Origin: Microbacterium sulfonylureivorans
GTDB lineage: Bacteria > Actinomycetota > Actinomycetes > Actinomycetales > Microbacteriaceae
Reading direction: 5' to 3'
NCBI RefSeq assembly: GCF_003999995.1
Contig: NZ_RJAD01000001.1
Location: 1,116,001-1,180,000, forward strand
DNA: 64,000 nucleotides
Shown: piece after piece, positions 1-9,700 of the stretch
How the letters are laid out: the number at the start of each line of letters is the position of its first letter
Position numbering within the stretch: the first letter of the stretch is position 1
The notes under the pieces: generated by a model
What the model saw: the letters and a program-made list of their open reading frames with translations, nothing else
The model's database searches: none
What the model was told of the DNA's origin: nothing
Made by a program: the position numbers and the translations under genes

Positions 1-26
1 TCACCTTCGCCTTCGGGATCAAGTGA
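1..26 (+). CDS. 3' end of a truncated gene, PxKF-type C-terminus
   Basis: Only the last seven full codons (TFAFGIK) and the stop TGA at 24-26 of a gene that begins left of the window are present. These 26 bases are identical to the last 26 bases of the giant secreted protein gene at 10640-10665, whose C-terminus reads FTFAFGIK. The missing gene therefore probably encodes a second protein with the same PxKF-like C-terminal domain. Nothing else of it can be judged. Its stop codon overlaps the start of the next gene by one base (TGATG). Confidence 0.6.
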
Positions 27-544
27 TGGCGGACGCGAACGACGAGGTGACGGATGCCGCGGCCGACGCGCTCGCGTCGACCATGCTCGGCGAGGTGACC
101 GCCGAGATCGCGCACGCCGACGAGAAGGCGTCGCTGCTCATCGGCAGCCTCGGGATCGCCTTCTCTATCGTGCTGAGCGGGCTGCTCGGCGGCGACTGGA
201 CGACCGAGACGCTGTCGACCGTCGGGCTCGCACTCTGGGTCGGCGGCGCGCTGGCGGCGATCCTGTCGGTCGTCTCGGCGTCGCTCGCCGTGTGGCCACG
301 ACTCAGCAAGGCGCCGGCCGGCGGCGTGATCACGTTCTGGGGCCATGTGCAGGGATACCCGTCGCACCGGTCGCTCATGTCTGCGATGGGCGAGCATGCC
401 ATCCCCGAGCCCGAGCGCACGTATCAGCAGCTGTTCGTGCTGTCCGCCGTCGTGCAGCGCAAGTACCGGTGCATCCGCTGGTCGATGGTGCTCGCCGGCG
501 TCGCCGCGGTGCTGGTCGCGATCGCATTTCTGTTCGTCGCGTGA
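26..544 (+). CDS. DUF5706 / Pycsar effector-like (PycTM-like) membrane protein
   Basis: A 172-residue protein. The N-terminal helix contains ADEKASLLIGSLGIAFS, which runs into TM1. TM2 follows at about residues 70-90 and TM3 at the C-terminus, preceded by VVQRKYRCIRWS. This layout (an acidic/ADxKA helix entering TM1, then an RKYR..R motif before the last TM) resembles DUF5706, the transmembrane family that includes the PycTM effectors of Pycsar antiphage defence, which act by membrane disruption after cyclic-pyrimidine signalling. The ATG at 26 overlaps the upstream stop (TGATG), so translation is probably coupled to the preceding PxKF-protein gene; GTG at 23 is an alternative start. No pyrimidine cyclase is visible in the window, so a defence role is inference. 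Family placement is from remembered motifs. Confidence 0.6.
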   Translation: MADANDEVTDAAADALASTMLGEVTAEIAHADEKASLLIGSLGIAFSIVLSGLLGGDWTTETLSTVGLALWVGGALAAILSVVSASLAVWPRLSKAPAGGVITFWGHVQGYPSHRSLMSAMGEHAIPEPERTYQQLFVLSAVVQRKYRCIRWSMVLAGVAAVLVAIAFLFVA

Positions 545-580
545 CCGGAGGCCGCGCGCCGCGTTCGCGCTGCGCCGCGT

Positions 581-1825
581 TCAGTCCTCGAGCGGAGTGA
601 CGGCAGCGACCGCCTGATCGTCCTCCGTCGCGACGAGCTGCCCGCAGGCGCCGTCGATCTCCTTGCCACGGGTGTCGCGCAGGGTCGTCGGGATGCCGGC
701 GTCGTTGAGCCTGCGGACGAACTCGTTCTGCACGGGGACCTCGGACGCCGTCCAGATCGATCCCGGCGTCGGGTTCAGCGGGATCGGGTTGACGTGCACC
801 CAGCCGCGACCGCGGGCGTTGAGCTTCTCCGCCAGGAGATCCGCGCGCCACGCGTGGTCGTTCATGTCCTTGATGAGCGCGTACTCGATCGACACGCGGC
901 GCCCGGTCTTGTCGAAGTAGGCACGGGCGGCATCGAGCGCCTCGTCGACCTTCCACCGCGAGTTCACCGGGATCAGCTCGTCGCGCAGCCGGTCGTCGGG
1001 CGCGTGGAGTGACAGGGCGAAGGTGACGGGGATGTCCTCGTCGGCGAGCTTGGTGATCGCCGGCACGAGGCCGACCGTCGAGACCGTCACGCCGCGAGCG
1101 CTCATGCCGAGGCCGTGGGCTTTGTCGGTCATGACTCGGACCGCCTGCATGACGCGGGCGTAGTTGGCGAGCGGCTCGCCCATGCCCATGAAGACGATGT
1201 TCGAGACCCGCTCCGCCGAGTGGTCGTCCTTCTTCTTGCCGCCGAGGCCGCCATCGGCGATGAGGCGGTTGGCGCGCACGATCTGCTCGACGATCTCGGC
1301 CGCCGACATGTTGCGGGTGAGGCCTGCCTGGCCGGTCGCGCAGAACGGGCAGTTCATGCCGCACCCGGCCTGGGACGACACGCAGAGGGTGATGCGTCCG
1401 GGGTAGCGCATCAGCACCGACTCGACGAGGGCGCCGTCGTGCAGCTTCCACAGGAACTTGATCGTGTCGCCGCGGTCGGTCTCGAGGCGTCGCACCTCCG
1501 TGAGGAGGGGCGGCAGCATCCCGTGCACGAACTCCTCCCGGCCCTCGGCGGGAAGGTCGGTCATGTCGGCCGGGTCGTGGGTCCAGTGCTGGAAGTAGTG
1601 CTTCTCGAGCTGCTTCGCGCGGAAGCCGGGGAGCCCGAGCTCCTTCACCTTCGCGACGCGCTCGTCGGGGGTGAGATCGGCGAGGTGCACGGGGGGCTTG
1701 CCGCGCTTCGGGCTCGCGAACTGGAGAAGCGGACGCCCCTCGGCGTCCTTCTTCTGCGACCAGCCCTCCGTCGCCGGTCGCACCTGGCGGGGCTTGGTGG
1801 CGCGCACGGGAGGCTCGGTGGTCAT
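581..1825 (-). CDS. rlmN: 23S rRNA (adenine(2503)-C(2))-methyltransferase RlmN
   Basis: A 414-residue radical-SAM methyltransferase that methylates A2503 of 23S rRNA (and A37 of some tRNAs in characterised bacteria) in the cytoplasm. The sequence shows the CX3CX2C cluster motif as CGMNCPFC, the following GQAGLTRN segment, an MGMGEPL motif and a late ACGQL cysteine typical of the family. The N-terminal part ([26 protein letters not shown]) is also characteristic. I chose ATG at 1825 because the hexamer TACCCT lies exactly six bases upstream, giving a leaderless start; an in-frame extension to 1864 would lack conserved sequence. It is convergent with the DUF5706 gene. Confidence 0.95.
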   Translation of the reverse strand: MTTEPPVRATKPRQVRPATEGWSQKKDAEGRPLLQFASPKRGKPPVHLADLTPDERVAKVKELGLPGFRAKQLEKHYFQHWTHDPADMTDLPAEGREEFVHGMLPPLLTEVRRLETDRGDTIKFLWKLHDGALVESVLMRYPGRITLCVSSQAGCGMNCPFCATGQAGLTRNMSAAEIVEQIVRANRLIADGGLGGKKKDDHSAERVSNIVFMGMGEPLANYARVMQAVRVMTDKAHGLGMSARGVTVSTVGLVPAITKLADEDIPVTFALSLHAPDDRLRDELIPVNSRWKVDEALDAARAYFDKTGRRVSIEYALIKDMNDHAWRADLLAEKLNARGRGWVHVNPIPLNPTPGSIWTASEVPVQNEFVRRLNDAGIPTTLRDTRGKEIDGACGQLVATEDDQAVAAVTPLED

Positions 1826-1831
1826 GCTTCG

Positions 1832-1837
1832 AGGGTA
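1832..1837 (-). promoter_or_regulatory. Leaderless -10 of rlmN
   Basis: TACCCT read on the minus strand, six bases before the ATG at 1825. Transcription would start at or next to the start codon. Confidence 0.55.
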
Positions 1838-1884
1838 GGGGACGCACCTGAACGGATGCCTCAACCAGGACTAGCGTGGTGCGC

Positions 1885-1992
1885 GTGGACGGCGCGGCGC
1901 CGATGTCGCTCCGTCCCGGGCGGCTGGGGCTGCCGGGACGGCTGCTCGCTCGCGCGCCGAGCAGCCGCGGCGCCTGCGTGAGGGAGCGGTGA
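1885..1992 (+). CDS. Candidate 35-residue leader ORF
   Basis: A GTG at 1885 lies seven bases after TAGCGT (1872-1877), the same arrangement as the leaderless genes in this window. The reading frame runs 35 codons, contains one Cys near its C-terminus (CVRER), and ends in TGATG, overlapping the ATG of the next gene by one base. That makes it a possible leaderless leader peptide translationally coupled to the downstream hypothetical gene. The peptide has no recognisable family and may simply be the 5' leader of that gene. Confidence 0.3.
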   Translation: MDGAAPMSLRPGRLGLPGRLLARAPSSRGACVRER

Positions 1993-2879
1993 TGGATGCC
2001 GCGACGCGCACCGAGCTCGCCCGGCTGCGGCGTCGGGCCTACGGTCCGTCGCCCGACATCGACGGCGATCCCGACGCCGTCGCGCGCCTGATCGAGCTCG
2101 AGGATCTCGTCCTGAGCGACCACGCCCGATCGGCTGGGCAGGTTTCGCCGCCGGGCGACGACCTGCCCGCGCAGCCGTCGCACAGCGAGCACCTTGTGAG
2201 AGCGTCCTCGGCCCGCCCTTCGGCCGCAGACGCACCGACACCGGGGACGCGGCAACCCGAATCGCAGGTGGCCGAGCCGGCCGAACCGGATGCTCCGCGC
2301 GGCGGGCGGCCCAGGGCGATCGCGGCGGTGGCAGGAGGGCTGGCGGTCGTCGCCGGGGCGGGCGTGTGGCTCGCGGGTCTCGCCGGCGCCGAGCCGGCGG
2401 CGCCGCCCCGGGCCGAGCAGTCGCCCACTGCCTCGATCCCTTCGATCGAAGGCAGGGAGGCCTACTCGTTCGCACGTGACAGCGGCGCCGTCGAGCTGCT
2501 CCATGTACCTCTCGACGGTCCGTTCGGCAACTACATCGACCTTCCGTCCGACGCCTACGTGCCGTCGTTCCCCACGAGCGGGGTCGTGGACTGGGCGTCG
2601 CCCCTCGGCGAGTACTACGGCTGGAGCCTGTGGATCGCAGGCGCCGCCGGCGTCGTGCAGCGCGAGCACTGCCTGCTGATCGAGAGCGGCGGAGTGCAGC
2701 ACGGGCGCTGCGTGCCGGCCGTGCTGCGCGCGAACGCGGCCCTCCTCGTCTCGGTCCCGTACACGATGGTGACCCCCGCCGAGCGCCCCATCGCGCTCGA
2801 CCCGAACGAGCGGCTGGGGTTCTGGTGGCACGATGACGGAGCCGTCACGATCCTCGTGGGCGACGATCCGCCGCGTTGA
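1992..2879 (+). CDS. Hypothetical single-pass membrane/secreted protein
   Basis: A 295-residue protein of unrecognised family. The first about 100 residues are charged and probably cytoplasmic (ELARLRRRAYGPSPDIDGDPDAVARLIELEDLVL), followed by one membrane segment around residues 105-130 (AIAAVAGGLAVVAGAGVWLAGLAG) and an extracytoplasmic domain rich in Tyr/Trp/Gly. Two cysteines around residues 230-240 could form a disulfide outside the cell. The start is uncertain: AGGGAG at 1981-1986 favours ATG 1992 over GTG 1989. The N-terminal architecture resembles actinobacterial proteins that keep a short cytosolic helix before an anchored sensor-like domain, but no function can be assigned. Confidence 0.7.
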   Translation: MDAATRTELARLRRRAYGPSPDIDGDPDAVARLIELEDLVLSDHARSAGQVSPPGDDLPAQPSHSEHLVRASSARPSAADAPTPGTRQPESQVAEPAEPDAPRGGRPRAIAAVAGGLAVVAGAGVWLAGLAGAEPAAPPRAEQSPTASIPSIEGREAYSFARDSGAVELLHVPLDGPFGNYIDLPSDAYVPSFPTSGVVDWASPLGEYYGWSLWIAGAAGVVQREHCLLIESGGVQHGRCVPAVLRANAALLVSVPYTMVTPAERPIALDPNERLGFWWHDDGAVTILVGDDPPR

Positions 2880-2886
2880 CGGGGAC

Positions 2887-2892
2887 TATCGT
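2887..2892 (+). promoter_or_regulatory. Leaderless -10 of the LysE-family gene
   Basis: TATCGT, six bases before GTG 2899, inside the short gap after the preceding stop codon. Confidence 0.55.
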
Positions 2893-2898
2893 TTCCCC

Positions 2899-3537
2899 GT
2901 GGTCCCTCCCGAGAATCTCCTCGCCTTCACACTCGCGGCCCTCGTGCTGATCGTGATCCCGGGCCCGAGCGTGCTGTTCACGATCGGTCGCGCGCTCGCG
3001 CTCGGCCGGATCGGCGGACTGCTCAGCGTGCTCGGCAACGCGCTCGGCCTGCTGCCCGTGATCGCGCTCGTCGCGCTCGGCGTCGGCGGCATCGTCGCCC
3101 AGTCCGTCGTGCTCTTCACGATCGTGAAGGTCGCCGGCGCCGCATACCTGGTCTACCTCGGCGTGCAGGCCATCCGCCACCGCGACCGGGCGGCAGCGCA
3201 GGCCGACGGCGCGATCGCTCCCCGCTCCGCGTGGCGCCAGCTCGGCGAGGGGTTCGTCGTGGGGATCACCAACCCGAAGACGATCGCGTTCTTCGTCGCG
3301 GTCCTGCCGCAGTTCGTCGACCTGTCGGCCGGGTCGGTGCCGTTGCAGATGATCCAGCTCGGGCTCGTCTTCTTCGTGATCGCGCTGATCTCGGACGGCA
3401 TCTGGGCGCTCGTCGCGGCCGGGGCCCGCACGTGGTTCGGCAAGTCGCCGAAGCGCATCGCACGCCTGTCGGCCACCGGCGGGGGGCTCATGATCGGCCT
3501 CGGAGGCATCCTGCTGTTCACCGGCGGAGACCACTGA
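2899..3537 (+). CDS. LysE family translocator
   Basis: A 212-residue integral membrane protein of the LysE/RhtB amino-acid exporter family, predicted to export amino acids or related small metabolites from the cytoplasm. It shows the family's N-terminal segment (FTLAALVLIVIPGPSVLFTIGRALALGR), the G-rich second helix, the AAYLVYLGVQAIRHR segment and the FVVGITNPKTIAFFVAVLPQFV motif, with about six TM segments. The length matches the family only if translation starts at GTG 2899, which is also six bases after TATCGT; the longer frame from 2833 would add an unrelated 22-residue tail overlapping the upstream gene. The substrate cannot be read from sequence. Confidence 0.9.
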   Translation: MVPPENLLAFTLAALVLIVIPGPSVLFTIGRALALGRIGGLLSVLGNALGLLPVIALVALGVGGIVAQSVVLFTIVKVAGAAYLVYLGVQAIRHRDRAAAQADGAIAPRSAWRQLGEGFVVGITNPKTIAFFVAVLPQFVDLSAGSVPLQMIQLGLVFFVIALISDGIWALVAAGARTWFGKSPKRIARLSATGGGLMIGLGGILLFTGGDH

Positions 3538-3708
3538 CGGCCGATGCGCGCGGATCGGCGCCGGCGCCCCGGCCGCGGAGGTTTCGGCGGCACTCTGGCG
3601 CGGTGAGGACGTTGGTGCCATATTTCAGGGAGAGGCGCACTGGGGCGTCCTCGCCAGGCTGTCACCCGAAAGGCTGCGGCGCGGCATCTTCGAATCGGAA
3701 TCGAGCCG

Positions 3709-6700
3709 ATGTTCACCGCCACACCCTCTCGAGACGAGCCCGCGCGGCGTCGATCCGCCGTCGCCATCACGACCGTCACCGGACTGCTCGTCGCAGGGCT
3801 CGTCAGCCTGCCGGGCACCGAGCCGCGCGCGGCCGCGGCCGAACCCGGCGTTCCTGAGACCTTCCTCGTCTCGCAGACCGACGCCGCGGCATCCGCGCAG
3901 CCGTACCTGACGCCCGACGGCCAGCGGGCGGTCTTCGCGTCGACGGCGTCGGATCTGGTGACCGGTGATGCCAACGCGGCATCCGACGTCTTCCTCGCGA
4001 CCGCCGTCCAGGGAAGCGACGACCCCTTCACCGGGTCGCCGCTGCTCGTGAGCCGGCCGGACGCGTCCCTGCCCCAGGAGCCCGCCGATGGACCGAGCAC
4101 CCTCCCCGTCGCGAGCGCCGACGGCCGGTATGTCGCATTTCTGAGCTCGGCGACGAACCTCACCGACGGCGATCACGCTCCGGATGCCCGGACCGGCGTG
4201 TACGTCCGAGACACGGTCCTCGACACCACACTCCGGGTCGAGGCAGGAGGAGCCGAGCCCCTCGGCGATGCGACGAGCGTCGACATCAGCGACGACGGTC
4301 GCTACGTCGCGTTCGTGTCCGATGCCCCGAACCTCACGGCGGGCGACACCAACGGCGTCTCGGACGGCTTCGTCGCCGACCTCGATGCCGACGGCAACGG
4401 CGTGCACGGCGACGTCGGCATCACCCGCATCGTGCCGGACCGATCGCTCGCGGGAGGCGTGACGGAGCTCGTGCTCAGCGGCAACGGCGCCCATCTCGCG
4501 TTCACGACGGGCCAGCCGCTCGCCGCCGCCGATCCCGTCGGGTCGGCGAGCTACCTGTATCGCGGCGCGCGCGCCGACGCAGGCGCCACCTTCGCGCTCG
4601 TCGCGGCGGGGGCCCACGACCCCGCGATGAACGGCAGCGGCGAGGTCATCGTCTACATCGCGGATGCGGCGTGCGCCGGGCACGACACGATCATCGCGTC
4701 CACGTTCGACCTGGGCGACACCTACTACGTCGCCCTCGCGACCAATCTCGTCGAGTTCCGCTCGGGGGGGACGATCGCCTCGCCCACGGTGTCTGCCGAC
4801 GGCAGCGGGGTCGCGTGGGAGACGACCCGGCCGCGCTTCTCGTTCGCCGGCATCGCACCGGTGCTGCCCGCGCCGGTCGTGCGCACAGCGGTGCCCGACT
4901 GGGCGGCGGCCGCGACCGGAGGCAGGTGCAGTCACAGCGCGGCGGGCGACTTCGTCGACCTCGGGACGGGCTCGTCCCCCAGCCTCTCGGCATCCGCCCG
5001 CACCGTCGCGTTCAGCGGTCCGTCCGCCCTTGCGCCCTCCGCGTCGGCCGCCGTGCTCGCCGTCGACACGCACCGCCACGACGGACTGGCCGTCTCGAGC
5101 ACCCTCGGCGAGCTCACCAACGTGGGGTACATGGCCGCGGTCGACATCGCCAAGATCCCGGTCTCGGCCCTGCAGGGCTACGCCGCGGCGCTCGCCGACG
5201 CCCCGATCTACCGGCTGCCGATCTACCGCCTGCCCATCTACCGGCTGCCGATCTACCGTCTGCCGATCTACCGTCTTCTGATCGAGGACTCTCCGATCTA
5301 CCGGCTCCCGATCTACCGTCTGCCGATCTACCGGCTCGACATCCCCGGCGGCTGGCCGGAGCTGCTCACGGGCACTCCCTTCGCAGACGAGCTGGTCCAG
5401 AGCGTGACCCTCGCCGACGTGCTCGCGTGGGCCGAGGACGTGCTGGCGGACGGTTCGACGGCGACGGATGCCGAGCGCGCGGCCGCGGAGCGCATCCGGT
5501 CTCTGACCCTGAGCGATGTCGATCTGAGCGACAGCGGCATCGACTCGCTCTCACTCGCGTCGATCGTGCTCGGGGGCGCACGGCTCGCCCAGGTCCCGCT
5601 GCCGGGCACGGGGACGCCGCTGGCGCAGTGGCAGGGCGTCGTCGACACTCAGGGGCTGGACGTCGACGTGGACGAGGAGACGATCCTCGCCGATCTGGAT
5701 GCCGCCGGGCTCGACGTCGGCCGGTCCGGGATCGAGGGCGCGGTGCTCTCCGCCCTGCCGATCGCGAGCACGCTGTTCGACGACCTCCCGATGGATCGTC
5801 TGTTCCTCGAGGACACCACCCTCGGCACCCTCGACGTCGCAGCGCTGAGCGAGGCATCCCGGGCGGCGCTGTTCACCGGCGACGTCGCCGGCACGCTGGC
5901 GTCGAACACCGGAGCCCTGCGACCCGAAGCCACCGTGGCCGACCTCGCCGCGGGCGCGCCCGCCGAGGTCACGTTCGGCACGCTGCTGTTCTCCGTGCTC
6001 GACGCCGCCAGCTACCCCTGGGAGCAGATCGCCCCGACCTCGATCGACCCGAACGCGTCCGTGCGCGACGCTCCGGGGTACGGCTGCGACGGCTCCAAGC
6101 GCTGCGGCACGAACGCACAGTTCTCGTTCACATTCGACCCCGGACCGGGCGAGCCCACGGACTTCGCCGCCCCGACGGCGTCGATCTCGCTGCCTGCGGG
6201 CACGGCTCCGTCGAACCAGTACTTCGCGAGCGCCTCCGGCCCGTCGCTGACGTGGGATCGCCACGTCTACGGCGGGCCCATCCAGGTCGATCGCAACCTC
6301 GTCCGCCTGCCGCTCGCGGACGCGGAGGGCGGCACCTCGATCGAGTTCGAGGTCTGGTACACCGCGAGCTCGCAGCCCGGGACGTCGTTCGCGGATGCGG
6401 CGCTGACCAGCGGCGCACTCTCCGCCGAAGACCGCCTGTACTCCTTCTTCGAGATCGGCACCCTCGACGACCCCGCGAACAACCGGGTCGGCGACGTGTG
6501 GGAGGACCCGGCGCGGGAGCGCGAGCCGCTGCAGGAGGGACGGATCTACTACGAGTGGATCTCACCCGAGTACCGCACGCTCGACGACCTCGGCAACACG
6601 ATCGAGGGTCCCGCTCTCGACGAGGACTACTTCCTCGTCGATCCCCCCGCGCCCGGCCGGCGACTCGTCATCTCGACGAACGCGTCGGACGGGCAGATCG

Positions 6701-9700
6701 CCCTCGCGCTGTTCTCGCCGTCGGCGACCACAGCCGAGCTCGGAGTGGCCGGTGCCGGTCCGGCGCCCGGGACCGCGGTCACCGAGCAGACCGGCGACGT
6801 GGGCGCGCCGGCGGAGGCGGGCGGCGATGCCGCGGCCCCGCTGGCGGGGCACACCCTCGTCGATCAGGCCGCGGTCGGGGGTGACGGCAGCGCGGAGATC
6901 GAAGCGGCCTCGACGTCCGCCGCGCCCGGCGAGCAGATGCTCCTGCGTGTCACGAGCGGCAACGGAAAGGCCGGCACCTCGCTCTACTCGCTCCGCGCCC
7001 GGTATGTCGACGAGCCGCTCGAGCGCAGGTGCGCGCCGTGGGTGGCGCCGCAGACCGCCGATCCGGGCGTCGTCGGCGTCAGCGATGCGGTGACCGCATC
7101 GACGAACACCGTCTACCTCGTCGACACACGACGATTCGGCGACACCCACGGCGCCGCCGCGGCGACGCAGGTGCGTGCCGCGCTCACGTCGCTCACCGGT
7201 ACCGGCCACGTCGGCGACGGAGCGGTCGACGGTGCCGTGCTGTCGGTGGATGCCGACCTCGGCGTGCAGGCGGCCCGGACGACGCTCGACGCCAATCCGT
7301 GCTCGATGTCCGCCCGGCGCGCGCTGGTGGGCGCGATCAACGCCTACGTGTCCTCCCAGCTCGGCGCCGAGCAGGCGCACGTCTCCTCGGTGGTGATCGT
7401 CGGCGGCGACGACATCGTGCCCCTCGCCCCGGTGGCTCAGCACACTGCGCAGTTCAACGAGGCCAGCCACGCGGCATCCCTCCGCCTGACGGTCGCGCCG
7501 GACGGCACCGCCTGCCCTGAGACCGTCGCGGACGGGGCGCTCGACGCCTGTGCGACGCCGCTGTCGGCGGCCGCGGCGACGAACCACATCCTCACCGACG
7601 ATCCGTACGGTCTCGCCGACGCCTACGAGTCGCTCGGCGGGCATCTCTACGTGCCGACCGTCGGTGTCGGCCGGCTCGTCGAGACGCCCGTGCAGATCAC
7701 CGCCTCCATCGCGCGGTTCATCGCCGAGGACGGGATGCTCGACGCCGACTCGACGCTCACCGGCGGCTACGGAGCCTGGGCCGAGCTTCCCGCGCTGGTC
7801 ACCGAGAACCTCGAGTGGCGTGCTCCGGAGAGCACCACTCTCGCCGAGCCGTGGACGAGGACCGACGTCGAGAGCGCGCTGTTCCCGAGCGCCGGCGGGA
7901 GTCCGCGTGTCGTCTCGATCAACACGCATGCGGACGAGACGCGGATGCTGCCCGGCATCCCCGGCGCCGAGGGCGGCCGCTTCGCGGACGCCGACCTGCT
8001 GACGGCGTCCGCGCACACGGCGGCGCCGCAGCTCGCGGGTTCGCTCGTCTTCATGATCGGATGCCACGCCGGCGGCAACCTGCCGACGTCGTACTACGGG
8101 GACGCGTCGGACTGGGTCGACGTCTTCGCTGCCGCCGACGGCTTCATCGGCAACACCGGCTTCGGGCTGGCCAACAACGTGACCACGGCGCTCGGGGAGC
8201 GCCTCCTCGGCGAGTACGCGGCCTGGATCGGCACCGAGGTCGACGGCACCGACGTGTCGGCCGCCGGCGCTCTGACGTACGCCAAGCAGTCGTACCTCGG
8301 CGGTCTCGGCCTCTACTCGGGCTACGACGAGAAGGTGCTGATGGAGGCCGTGTACTACGGACTGCCGATGTACGCCTTCTCCGGGACCCCGAAGAGCGCT
8401 CCGCTCCCGGCCATCCCGACGGGGCTGTCGCCCGTGACGGGGACGGGCGACGGGCTCTCGGCCGCGAGCCTGACTCTCACCCCGGTCTTCACGACCGAGA
8501 CCGCGATCGACGAGGACGGGCGCGAGGTCGCCTACCTCACCGCGGACGGACAGCAGCCGCTCACCGTCGCCGGCCAGCCCGTGCTTCCCCGCGTGGTGTC
8601 GCAGCTCAACGCCGCTCCCGAGGGCACCGCTCCCCGCGGCGTCCTCATCACCGGGCTGACGTCCGAGCGCGGCGAAGCGGTCTCGCCCGCCGTCACCCGT
8701 CCGAGCGTCGGCGTCGACGAGCCGTCGGCCTCCCGCGCGGGCGTCGCATTCCCGTCGACGTTCGCCACCGTGACATCGCAGCAGACACCGGTCGGTCGCG
8801 TCGACCTGCTCGTGGTCACGCCCGGGAGGGTGGAGATCCCGACCGCGGGCACGGGCGTCCTCGAGCGCTTCACGGCGATGGATCTCGAGGTGATCTACGC
8901 CCCCGTCTCGCAGGCGGACGGCACGCCTGCCGAGACGACGGCCCCGGTCATCCGATCGGTGGACGCACCCCGGGAGGGCAGGTCCTCCTTCCGGGTGCGC
9001 GCCGACGGCACGGGCAGCGACATCGGCCGCGTGCTCCTCCTCGCCCAGCCCGAGGGCAGCACCCAGTGGCAGTCCTTCCCGATGACGGCCGGGACCGATG
9101 CGGACGGCCCGTACTGGGCGGTCGACACCGGCATCGGCACCGCGATGCGGTGGATCGTGCAGGTCGCCGACACGGCGGGCAACGTCGCGACGGAGTCCAC
9201 GCGCGGCCACCTCGATCCGGCGGCCGCCCCCGCGCCGACGATCGACACCGCCGCCGAGCCGGTCGCCCTGAAGGTCGGTGAGCGGCTCGTGCAGCCGTTC
9301 GCCGTCGGCGAGGTCACCGCCGGCGAGCGCCTCACCGCCTCGTTCGCCATCTCGAGCGCCGCGGGCGGAGCTCCCGTCGCCTCGGGCCCGATGGCCGTCG
9401 AGACCGGAGCCGACGGAGCGACGCGGGCGGTGCTGGACCATGTCGCCGCCGTGGCCGGCACGTTCACGGTCGACGTGGCGGTGTGCCGCGGCGGCGCGTG
9501 CGACCGCTCGTCGTTCCCGCTGACGGTGGCCGTGTCGAACACCGCGCCGTCGGCGTCGGTCGAGCTGTCGGCCGACACCGCCGAGGTGTGGCCGAGTTCG
9601 ACGCTCACCGCCACGGCAGCGGGCGCGGATCCCGACCAGGACCCGGTGTCGCTCACCTACCGCTGGTACGTCAACGGCGGCGCCCTCCCCGAGAGCGGCT

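Noticed and set aside
26..544. A complete Pycsar defence system
   Set aside because: Only the effector-like gene is visible; no pyrimidine cyclase is seen, so the system cannot be claimed from this window.
375..2831. An 818-codon minus-strand frame across rlmN and its neighbours
   Set aside because: It crosses the rlmN frame and the divergent hypothetical gene and shows only shadow-type composition.
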